In this document: piece by piece, positions 16,862 through 24,821 of the stretch | How positions within the stretch are numbered: the stretch's first letter is position 1 | Layout of the letters: each line of letters starts with the position of its first letter | Origin: JAVVEH01 sp032251435 | GTDB lineage: Bacteria; Verrucomicrobiota; Lentisphaeria; Oligosphaerales; MVZH01 | Length of the DNA stretch: 42,750 bases | Assembly (NCBI GenBank): GCA_032251435.1 | Contig: JAVVEH010000038.1 | Coordinates: forward strand, 1-42,750 | Reading direction: 5' to 3' | The notes under the pieces: model-generated | Seen by the model: the letters and a program-made list of their open reading frames with translations, nothing else | Told to the model about the DNA's origin: nothing | Databases searched by the model: none | Made by a program: the position numbers and the translations under genes

Positions 16862-18037
16862 TCAGGATTGACACCATTGCGAAAAATGCCGGCGGAGGTC
16901 GGCATCGAGCGGAGGCACAGGTATGGGGACACCGCCGTTGCGCAGCGACTCGGTGGCGGAGCAACCGACAGCCACGCTGTAACGCGCGGCCACCGGGGAT
17001 GTGCTGGCCTTGCAATTACCTCTGACAAAATCGAGGAACTCCGGTACAATCCGGGCATCCGCGCCCCCATGTCCTCCCTCTATTGTTTCGATGGAAAAGG
17101 TTTCGTCCGCTTCGAATCCGAAGCCATGCACGCGCTTGTTCCATAGCTTGATGTGAGTGCCTTCCTGAACATTGCCAAAGTTCTCAATCCGGCCTTCAGT
17201 ACCGACAAACGTGTAGTTTCGCCAGTGGTCGGGACTGAAATGACATTGCTGATAGGCGACAAACACACCATTATCCAGTTCCATGTTCAGCATACTGACA
17301 TCCTCGACATCGACCACTGGGTTCAGTTGTTTCTGGCTTAGGGGGGGCCAGTTTTTCAAGTTGCGTTTATCACACCCGCGTTCTGTTTCCGGGTGTCGGT
17401 CCGTTATCCCCCCGTAAACCGTCAACCCTCCCATGGCGTTGACCCGTTGTCCATAGCCCCCGCTCAGCCAGTGCAGAATATCGATGTCATGGGCGGCCTT
17501 CTGAAGCAGCAAGCTGGTGCTGAACCGGCGATCCGCATGCCAGTCTTTGAAATAGAAGTCCCCGCCGTGCCCGACGAAATGACGACACCACGCCGTCTTG
17601 ATCTCACCGATCGCGCCGCTATCGATCAACTCTTTCATTTTGAGGACAAAGGGCATATGCCGCATGTTGTGCCCCAGATACAAGCGGGCGTTGTTTTCGG
17701 CGCTGGCGCGGAGAATCCGGTCGCAGCCGGGAACCGTGATGGCCAAAGGTTTCTCAAGAAAGACAGCCAGTCCTTTTTTCAGCGCGGCCACGGCCTGATC
17801 CTCATGCAGAAAATCAGGGGTGCAGATCATGACCGCGTCCAGCTCTCGCTCAAGCAGTTCATCCATGGACGAGGTCACAAAAACCTCATCACCATAGCAC
17901 TCCCGGTTACGCTGGAGAACCGAGTCGTTGATATCGCAGCAGGCTACAATCCGGCTACCCTCGTCGGGCTTATGCGCCTCCCGCGCTAGACCGCCACGCC
18001 CTCCGGAACCTAAAACACCTATGCGCAAATCACGCAT
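16862..18037 (-). CDS. Gfo/Idh/MocA-family NAD(P)-dependent oxidoreductase
   Basis: The 391-residue protein has an N-terminal Rossmann fold with the nucleotide-binding loop GVLGSGGRGG (residues 7-16) and the conserved EKP at residues 95-97, whose lysine is catalytic in the family. The C-terminal alpha/beta domain contains the KNWPPLSQ region and a conserved HxxxDxxxW motif (HDIDILHWLSGG). It oxidises or reduces a sugar or inositol derivative. Such enzymes are routinely found in PVC glycan loci. The ATG has a good Shine-Dalgarno (AAAGGAATAG). It is followed tail-to-tail by the XylR-like gene, while upstream lies a sulfatase stub. No signal peptide is evident. The substrate is unknown. Confidence 0.92.
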   Translation of the reverse strand: MRDLRIGVLGSGGRGGLAREAHKPDEGSRIVACCDINDSVLQRNRECYGDEVFVTSSMDELLERELDAVMICTPDFLHEDQAVAALKKGLAVFLEKPLAITVPGCDRILRASAENNARLYLGHNMRHMPFVLKMKELIDSGAIGEIKTAWCRHFVGHGGDFYFKDWHADRRFSTSLLLQKAAHDIDILHWLSGGYGQRVNAMGGLTVYGGITDRHPETERGCDKRNLKNWPPLSQKQLNPVVDVEDVSMLNMELDNGVFVAYQQCHFSPDHWRNYTFVGTEGRIENFGNVQEGTHIKLWNKRVHGFGFEADETFSIETIEGGHGGADARIVPEFLDFVRGNCKASTSPVAARYSVAVGCSATESLRNGGVPIPVPPLDADLRRHFSQWCQS

Positions 18038-18113
18038 TCTTCTATTCCTTTACTGTGTCTGCGTTTTGTCAAAATGTTCTTTGACTTTGAGTTGTAATTA
18101 TCTGTTTTCTTCG

Positions 18114-18201
18114 GGGTTTTGACCAACGGGTGGCCAGTGAAACCCAGGCAGTCGTAACGCTGCTGATCCACATGAATGAGAAGTATCTTGGGTGATTTCA
18201 T
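18114..18201 (-). pseudogene. Sulfatase 5' remnant
   Basis: The first 29 codons (MKSPKILLIHVDQQRYDCLG and FTGHPLVKTP) nearly match the N-terminus of the intact sulfatase that starts at 11724, and the DNA similarity continues about 20 bp upstream of the ATG. After KTP the frame runs into unrelated AT-rich sequence and stops at 18019. No formylglycine site remains. It is a stub left by deletion or replacement, with the Gfo/Idh gene now occupying the downstream space. Confidence 0.8.
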
Positions 18202-18220
18202 AGAGCGGGACTATAACTGT

Positions 18221-19651
18221 TCAATTCTTTTCTTGGTTTACAGGCTGATCAAATGATAACGCCGGCAACCCGGCACCATTGACCAGCGGACAATCCGGGT
18301 AATTCGCGTAGGCATAACGCAATCGCTGGATGGGATGATTGTCCAGATTGAGTTCCACAGTATCTGGTCCGGTTATTTTTCCTGCCACCGCCACCGTGGT
18401 GCCATCCTCAAGCACTCCGGTGAATCCTCCAAAGTCGCCCTTGAGCTTCAAGCCGCCATGGCACTTGGAGAAACTGACGACGAGCGTGGATCCCTGGCGC
18501 TGGAGTGACTGGAACATAGGCCCTTCACACACTACATCTGTCTTGTCATACGTCTTGTTGAGGGCGCACAGGGCAAGACGACGTCCTACCTCCTGTTTAT
18601 TCTTGGGGTGTATATTCTCTTTCATGCCGATATCCATGGCCGTGGCCATACCGGTATGGGGTTGTTCCAGAATCTTCGCCTGGGCGAGGCGGAATCGAGC
18701 CCAGAGGTCGGGAGGCACATGAGTGGGCCTGGGTTTCGTCTGATTCGCAAAGCCAGCCAACTGCACATGATAGAAAGGCATCTCAGGACTTTTGAACTTG
18801 GCGCGCATCATTTCCATATAGTCCCGGTACCAGGAGATATATTCTTCAGGCGTACCGACATTGCTTTCGCCTTGATACCAAATCGTGCCCCGAACGGTGA
18901 AAGGAACAATGGGGTGTACCATGGCATTATAACAATAGGATGAAATCTGATTCGGACGCGGCTTTTCCTTCGCCAACTCCACCTTGTCGCGTTTGTAGAT
19001 TAGGTCACTTGCCGGTGTTTTCCTAACGGTGTCAGCATCCATGAACGTGTAAATTGTCGCTCCCCCGTAGGACACATCAATCAACCCGATCGGCACCTTC
19101 AGATCCCGGTGAAGTCTTCGGCCGAAAAAGTAGCCCGCCGCCGTGCAACTGCCCACGGTCTCAGGCGAACAGGTGGTCCAGATTGCGTTGACATTGGTTT
19201 GGGGAGTTTTGCTGCTGACTTTCGGCACTGTGAAGAACCGGATGTTTGGATAATTCGCGCTGCTTATCTCCTGCTCGGCATCAGCCACACCACGCACTGT
19301 CATGCGCATATTGGACTGACCCGCGCAAAGCCAGACCTCGCCGACAAGGATATTCTTGACCTCGACTGTTTCGCCGTCGGCAATCACCAACAGGGATTGC
19401 GGGTTGGCAGAGGCCTCCATGCTGTCGAGATGCATCATGAACCTGCCGTCCGACTCTGCCGTGACGGATTTGTTTTGGTCCGAAAAGGAGGCCGTCACTT
19501 TCGCACCCGGTTCCGCCCATCCCCACAGAGCAACTTTCGTGTCACACTGCAACACCATACCATCGGCAAAGACTGGGGCGAGCTTTAGCTCAGCAAAACA
19601 GGTGTTTCCAAGAAACAGGCTGATAGACAGTACCCAAAGTTTATGCATCAT
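18221..19651 (-). CDS. Sialate O-acetylesterase (SASA family carbohydrate esterase)
   Basis: The 476-residue secreted esterase, counted from the ATG at 19651, has an AAGGAAAG ribosome-binding site and a signal peptide (MMHKLWVLSISLFLGNTCFA). An in-frame extension to 19807 runs through a hairpin and is not real. The SGNH-type motifs are clear: LCAGQSNM with the nucleophile Ser113, and GTIWYQGESNVG as the second block. The family removes O-acetyl groups from sialic acids or other acetylated glycans. DUF303-type proteins of this class are frequent in xylan and glycosaminoglycan loci. It lies downstream of the broken sulfatase and the PL12 lyase on the same strand. Confidence 0.9.
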   Translation of the reverse strand: MMHKLWVLSISLFLGNTCFAELKLAPVFADGMVLQCDTKVALWGWAEPGAKVTASFSDQNKSVTAESDGRFMMHLDSMEASANPQSLLVIADGETVEVKNILVGEVWLCAGQSNMRMTVRGVADAEQEISSANYPNIRFFTVPKVSSKTPQTNVNAIWTTCSPETVGSCTAAGYFFGRRLHRDLKVPIGLIDVSYGGATIYTFMDADTVRKTPASDLIYKRDKVELAKEKPRPNQISSYCYNAMVHPIVPFTVRGTIWYQGESNVGTPEEYISWYRDYMEMMRAKFKSPEMPFYHVQLAGFANQTKPRPTHVPPDLWARFRLAQAKILEQPHTGMATAMDIGMKENIHPKNKQEVGRRLALCALNKTYDKTDVVCEGPMFQSLQRQGSTLVVSFSKCHGGLKLKGDFGGFTGVLEDGTTVAVAGKITGPDTVELNLDNHPIQRLRYAYANYPDCPLVNGAGLPALSFDQPVNQEKN

Positions 19652-19708
19652 ATTCTTTCCTTCTGAGTTAGGTTTTCTTTCACAGCCGTCCCATGGGATG
19701 GCTGAACT

Positions 19709-19782
19709 AACCTTGTCCCGAACCTTGTCCCGAACCAAACTCGAAATGGATTCAGGTTCGGGACAAGGTTCGGGACAAGGTT
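19709..19782. repeat. Perfect 28-bp inverted repeat made of a doubled 12-mer
   Basis: Arms 19709-19736 and 19755-19782 are exact reverse complements with an 18-nt loop. Each arm is itself two copies of a 12-bp unit (CCTTGTCCCGAA, or its complement). The structure begins 58 bp upstream of the esterase start codon. It could be a terminator-like or processing hairpin between operon genes or a miniature mobile palindrome. Confidence 0.9.
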
Positions 19783-19906
19783 TGAGTTTTGCATGCACGA
19801 AGAACAAAAAGTCCTAACTGGGGGCTCGAAAAAACCGAAACCCCAAGCACGAAAAAGCCGAAAATCATCCGAGTTTCGCGAGTTATGGGATCACACTGAT
19901 TTTCTT

Positions 19907-21312
19907 TCACATTTTTTTCGGATTGAAGACCAGTTTGCAGGGCGGGATTGTCCAGTCATTGATCTCAAAACAGGTGGCTCCGCCCTTCCAGCCAAGGAGG
20001 ACGGTCGCGGTGGCGTTTTTCTCCGGGTTCTCATAGATAACCTCAATGCTGCCATCGGGATTACTCTTGGTGGAGACCCACTCGGCACCTTCCAGCACCA
20101 GGGCATGTGTTTGACGAGGTTTGTTATCCTGATCGAGTAACTGAAAGCGGCGACTTCCGGCTGTCTGAATATGAATCGTGTTTGTCTCAAGACTCAGATT
20201 CCGCGGCCGCCCCGGTTCCTTCTTCTGCCACCGCGGGCTGCGGGGGTCGCCTTTGAATTGGGGGTTTCTCAGGGGGACCAGTGCTTGTGTCTCCATCAGA
20301 TGAGTCTCGATCAAGGCATCGAGCTCTTTTACTTTTGCGGGCAGGAAATTCGACAGGTCGATAGATTCATAGGGGTCGCGTTTCAAGTCGAACAGTTCGT
20401 AGGCATGGCCCCCCGCGTCTTTTCCAGCATGGAAATAGCGGATGAGCTTCCAGTCTCCCACCCGCACGCTGCTGGATGGGGCGCACATGATCCCAAAGAG
20501 ATGTGGAAAGTCGGTAAAGATTGGTTGATGCCGCATGGGCTGGCCTTTCAGCAGCGGAATAATGCTCTGGCCGTCTATCGTGATTCCTGGCTGGGGATCC
20601 AGGGACCGTGTACGGCGTAGTGCCAGAAGTTGAGATAAAAAGGTTTGCCGGTGTCCTTGGTCGACTCGATCCATTTGATCGATTCTTCAGCCAGCCGTTC
20701 GTTGAGGTATTCACCCTCGGGCCCCGGTTTCAGGTTCCGAATTTGATTCTTATAGGGCGAATAGTAGTCGGGCGGCCCGGGCAGATGCCCGCCGCCGATC
20801 ACATAATCAAACCCTTGGTGATCCGCGTAAAACGTCTCACCGTTTTGATAGGGTGCGAGATGCCATTTGCCGATATGAGCGGTCTGGTATCCCGCGTCCT
20901 TCAGTGCCTCGGCAAGGGTGTAGATCTCAAGTGGCATGCGGTCCTTACTTTGAACCTTGCCGCAATACGCGGTCTCTGCGGGTGGCAGCACTTTCGGCTG
21001 CGAGACGCTCTCACCTGTGATCGCCACCGTCATGTGAAGCCGGGCCGGGTATTGCCCCGACATAATACTGGCCCGCGTCGGCGAACAGAGCGGACTGGCG
21101 GCATAGGCGTTGGTGAAACGCATGCCTTGCCGCGCCAATCGCGTCAGGTTGGGCGTCTGGTAGTAGGTCGAGCCGTAGGTCGAGCTGTCCGCCCAGCCCA
21201 TGTCGTCGACCAGAATCATGATGACATTCGGCGGGGGGGCCTGATCCGCATTTGCGGCACAAGCCAGAGCGGGGACGGCCGCCGGAAGCAGCATTTTCTT
21301 CATTAGGTTCAT
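19907..21312 (-). pseudogene. Sulfatase with the centre deleted and frame shifted
   Basis: The first frame (start 21312, signal peptide to about ANADQ) holds a normal sulfatase N-terminal half: NVIMILVDDMGWAD, the formylglycine site CSPTR at residues 76-80, and HIGKWHLAPYQNGE, up to FYLNFWHYAVHGPW. It then hits a stop near 20575. A second frame resumes with GITIDGQSIIPLLKGQPMRH and carries the normal C-terminal part to 19907. The family segment that should lie between, with TSDNGG and the EGGxRxP loop, is absent. About 400 bp have been lost and the frame changed. The enzyme should be inactive. It sits directly downstream of the PL12 lyase gene. Confidence 0.85.
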
Positions 21313-21363
21313 GATCGTTTCGCAGTCATTCAGTTTCCTGATTATACTGATGTCCTGGTTCCG

Positions 21364-23412
21364 CTATTTCGGTAGATCATAGCCAATTCGCTTCGCAACC
21401 CCGTTTTTCAGAACATCCAGCTCTATCCCTTGCGCGCCAATTTTTGGCTCTTCTGTAACTTCGTTACGTTTCCTATTAACTTCAGAAGTTGCAGCATCCT
21501 CGGAGCGGAAAATGAAAATGTCCCCGCTGGGACGCTCTCCGACGATCTTGACTTCGAGTTCCGGCATGTTTCCACTGTAGGGAACGACAAGCGTGACAAA
21601 GCGGACGCCGGGCTGGTCTTCCTCCTTGTGGAGACGATAGCGAAAGGCGGGTCGGGGCTCTTTCTGCGTGTAGACGAAGGACACCTGTCCCTGTTCCTCT
21701 TCCAAACGCATCCCCTTCTGGTCGAGAGATCGTACAAGCACGTTCCACCCGTCAGCAAAATCCGTACGCACGGAATGTGAAGCGTTATCGAACACGGCCT
21801 TTCCCGGCGCCAGCTGAAAATGCAGATCGATATCACCGGCGGCGGTGCCGATCGCTTCATCAACCAGGATAAAGAATGTCTTGTCCACAAAGAAGACGGT
21901 CCGTCGGTGTTTCAGATCCTTGTAGCTGCCGTTCTCCACGACAAGCGTATCCACGTCCTTTCCCGGCTTCCACAGCAAAAGCTTTGGGGCGGAGATGGAG
22001 TCGCGCCCGTCAAGCGTCAAGGTCTGATGATGACTCGTATTCCGGAACCAGGCGCGGTTTTTTGCATCGCCGTGATAGATATACACGCCCGAGTCGGGCA
22101 TGAGATTTCGCTTGCTGGCAAAGAGCTCAAACGTCCCGTTGTCCGGTTGGCAATGGAATCCGCCGTCGGGTCCGCACTTCAGTACAAGACAAATGGCATC
22201 TCGCTCCCAGCCGCTGCGCATGGAGTAAAAGCCGCTCTGTGGCAGCGCGAAAGCGGTCGCATCCGGTTTCTCGCCTTGACGGCCGTCGGTGGCAAGATAG
22301 AGAAAGTCTTGACGGTCGAATAGCTTCGCCCATTTGGCGAGCAGTTTCCAGTTGTCGCCCGGCTTCCCGGTCCAACTGTCGCCGAACTGAGTCTTGCTGC
22401 CGTCGGGAAGACCAAGCTTCATAACGACAGCGCACATCTTTTCGATGGTCTGCAGGTAGGACGGAGGGAACGCATCCTTCTGGCCATTCATATTCGCCAG
22501 ATCAAGGGTGCGCATAAACCAGCCGATAGCGCCGATGTGATAGCCGATGGCGAGTTCGCGCTGATGCCCGTCCGCGTTTACCTGCCCCTTGACCTCACGA
22601 TTGAATCGCCTGATCGCTTCGTCACGCCATTTCGTCGCGTCTCTGAATTCGGGGAAGGTTATCGCGATAAATGCCAGCCCCTCGGCCTCCATCAAGGCCC
22701 AGTTGCTGCCTTTCCTGTAGGTGGTCATGAGAAACGAGGCGTGATCATGGCAGCTATTGAGAAACGCCGTGAGAACATCCGGAGTGAACGACGGCGAGTC
22801 CAGAAACCGTTGAAACAGCCCGGTCCACATACGACCGCGAATGCCCGCTTCAATGGATCGCCAGGCGTAACGGTGTTTCTTGTCGCGCGGATTCTTCTTC
22901 GTCCAGTCCAGCACCTGCGCGCACCATTCCCGCGCGTATTTTTCATCACCCGTGTGCCAGTACGCCAGGGCCATGTCATTCCAAAAATACATGCGATTGA
23001 GCTGGGATACCCACTCTTTGTCGGGAACCGGCCGGGTGTTCCAGTTGATATCCTCACCGCAGAAATGTGGCGGGTAGTTGCGTTGACCGACAAAGATGTG
23101 TTTCAAGGCGTTGTCAGCGACCTCAAGATTCTTTTTACTGGCACACTTGCCCAGCATTGCGGATCTCTGCTCCCTGTCGACGGGGTGCTTCACACGATGC
23201 CGGGACCGGTAATAGGCGAGCAGTTGCCGGGCGGCCGCTTCGGGATTGCCGGCCGCCTTTTTCACCTCCTCCAGCCCCGGCGCATCGAGATCGAGACGCG
23301 AAAGAAGCATGCCTGCATCTGCCATGGTTTTTATAGTTTTTTTCCCATCTTCAGCGTCAGCGGATTCAATGAACCCAATGCCGAGAAGCAGACATAATAT
23401 AAGTCGCGTCAT
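21364..23412 (-). CDS. PL12 family heparinase III-type polysaccharide lyase
   Basis: The 682-residue secreted lyase (signal peptide ending near SADAE) has an N-terminal alpha/alpha toroid (heparinase II/III N-terminal domain, about residues 80-360) and a C-terminal beta-sandwich. The motifs GSNWALMEAEGLAFIAITFP, ELAIGYHIGAIGW and GGFHCQPDNGTFELF correspond well to those of Pedobacter heparinus heparinase III. Asn237, Tyr291 and His420 align by eye with its catalytic Asn, Tyr and His. The family eliminates at uronic acids in heparan sulfate-like glycans. It sits in a run with a sulfatase 2 bp downstream of that gene's stop and a broken sulfatase after it. Exact substrate preference is not readable, and a marine uronic-acid polymer is possible. 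Confidence 0.9.
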   Translation of the reverse strand: MTRLILCLLLGIGFIESADAEDGKKTIKTMADAGMLLSRLDLDAPGLEEVKKAAGNPEAAARQLLAYYRSRHRVKHPVDREQRSAMLGKCASKKNLEVADNALKHIFVGQRNYPPHFCGEDINWNTRPVPDKEWVSQLNRMYFWNDMALAYWHTGDEKYAREWCAQVLDWTKKNPRDKKHRYAWRSIEAGIRGRMWTGLFQRFLDSPSFTPDVLTAFLNSCHDHASFLMTTYRKGSNWALMEAEGLAFIAITFPEFRDATKWRDEAIRRFNREVKGQVNADGHQRELAIGYHIGAIGWFMRTLDLANMNGQKDAFPPSYLQTIEKMCAVVMKLGLPDGSKTQFGDSWTGKPGDNWKLLAKWAKLFDRQDFLYLATDGRQGEKPDATAFALPQSGFYSMRSGWERDAICLVLKCGPDGGFHCQPDNGTFELFASKRNLMPDSGVYIYHGDAKNRAWFRNTSHHQTLTLDGRDSISAPKLLLWKPGKDVDTLVVENGSYKDLKHRRTVFFVDKTFFILVDEAIGTAAGDIDLHFQLAPGKAVFDNASHSVRTDFADGWNVLVRSLDQKGMRLEEEQGQVSFVYTQKEPRPAFRYRLHKEEDQPGVRFVTLVVPYSGNMPELEVKIVGERPSGDIFIFRSEDAATSEVNRKRNEVTEEPKIGAQGIELDVLKNGVAKRIGYDLPK

Positions 23413-23414
23413 GA

Positions 23415-24821
23415 TTATCTTTTTTTATTCAAATATGGGGGCACAAAGGGCTGCACAAACCGCTCCTGGCCAAGCCATTCCCTCTTCCACTGATCGGCCA
23501 GCTCAGGATCCTGATAGTCCGGCGCGGGACGTTTCTCCAAGATCTTTTCCAGCCGTTTTCGGGCCGCAATGACGTTGGCGTCTTTTGATTGGGTCACATC
23601 CTGATAGGCGCCTTCGCCCCATTCATTGCGGTTGTCGCCGCAGTCATAAAACCGCCCGCGCCCATCGATCAACCAGCGTTTGGTTCTCAGCCAGCGGCAG
23701 CCATACCACTGGGAAAAGATCCATTCCCGCCCGTCAAAAGGCTTGCCCAGAATCAAAGGCGCGAAGCTATGTCCGTCAAAGATGTCCTCTTCAGGCAGTG
23801 TGCCGCCGGCCAGTTCCACACAGGTTGGCAGTACGTCAGTGAAGTCGATCAGTTCATCCGACGCGCCGGTGGATTTGAGCATTCCCGGAGCATACACCAC
23901 AAACGGGACACGAGGACCCACTTCTGAATCGGGATTGGATTTGCCATACCCGGTGCTCCCATTGTCGCCGGCGTACATGATAACGGTGTTCTGGAGCTGG
24001 CCTGTCGCTTCAAGGTGGTTGATGAATCCACCTATCTTATAATCGATATAGCGGATGCAGGCGCCGAAGTCATTTTGCACCAGCCTGCCGGTCTTCTGCC
24101 AGTTCGCATCAAGCTCCGGCACCAGCGGCGGCCCCCATTTGTCGGGATTATCCGGATTCCGCACCCAGTGCGGGAGGTTAAGTGGCATATAGACAAACCA
24201 GGGGGATTGCGACTTTTCGGCTGTGAAGTCATGAAGATAGTCAAAGAGGGAGTCGGTGCTGTGGGTATCTTCGCGCACCACTTGCTTGCCGTCCACATTG
24301 TTGTCCGAGAAGGACATATCAAAGATATGGCCATGGTTCACCGTACACCACCGCTCAAAGCCGTAGCTCTTGACATCTCCAGTCTGAATCTTGCCAATAA
24401 ATGCCGTGCGATAGCCATTGGCCGTCATCAGCGACCCCAGTGTATTGGGAAAGCGCTGACCGACCGGTTTGATCCAGTTGTCCTTTCCCCGTGGATAGAC
24501 CTGGTTTTCATAGACCTTGGTGCGGAAAGGGTACTTACCGGTCAGCAACGTGGCACGGGTGGGAATACAGCGGGGTGTTGCCCAGGCGGTCTTAAAGAAC
24601 ACGCCGTTTCTGCCCATTCTTTCCAGCACCGGTGAGGCGGTCTTTCCGCCATAAAGCGCGTAGTCCTTCGGCGAGATATCATCGGAGAGGATAAAGATGA
24701 TGTTCGGTCTCTTGGGTTCTGAGGCAACTCCTTCGTTGGCTGCCAGGCATTGGGATGATGGCAGGAGCATAGGCCCCATGCTCATCGCGGCAGGCGCTAT
24801 CCGGCGCATCATTTTTATCAT
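23415..24821 (-). CDS. Type I sulfatase, intact, exported
   Basis: The 468-residue sulfatase has an N-terminal hydrophobic segment that fits a signal peptide. It carries metal-binding IIFILSDDISPKD (Asp47 and Asp48) and the formylglycine site CIPTR at residues 85-89. MYAGDNGSTGYGKSN supplies the central metal block, VPFVVYAPG the loop that follows, and REWIFSQWYGCRWLRTKRW the C-terminal part. It belongs to the same coupled run as the PL12 lyase (2 bp away) and overlaps the GH106-like gene by 4 bp. The three therefore probably act on the same sulfated polymer. Confidence 0.94.
   Translation of the reverse strand: MIKMMRRIAPAAMSMGPMLLPSSQCLAANEGVASEPKRPNIIFILSDDISPKDYALYGGKTASPVLERMGRNGVFFKTAWATPRCIPTRATLLTGKYPFRTKVYENQVYPRGKDNWIKPVGQRFPNTLGSLMTANGYRTAFIGKIQTGDVKSYGFERWCTVNHGHIFDMSFSDNNVDGKQVVREDTHSTDSLFDYLHDFTAEKSQSPWFVYMPLNLPHWVRNPDNPDKWGPPLVPELDANWQKTGRLVQNDFGACIRYIDYKIGGFINHLEATGQLQNTVIMYAGDNGSTGYGKSNPDSEVGPRVPFVVYAPGMLKSTGASDELIDFTDVLPTCVELAGGTLPEEDIFDGHSFAPLILGKPFDGREWIFSQWYGCRWLRTKRWLIDGRGRFYDCGDNRNEWGEGAYQDVTQSKDANVIAARKRLEKILEKRPAPDYQDPELADQWKREWLGQERFVQPFVPPYLNKKR

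Noticed and set aside
16687..17146. Overlapping plus-strand frames across the end of the Gfo/Idh gene
   Set aside because: They are antisense to the conserved C-terminal domain of the oxidoreductase and show no motif.
19652..19807. N-terminal extension of the sialate O-acetylesterase
   Set aside because: It reads through the 28-bp inverted repeat (CPEPCPEPE, RDKVRDKV), while a proper ribosome-binding site and signal peptide start at 19651.
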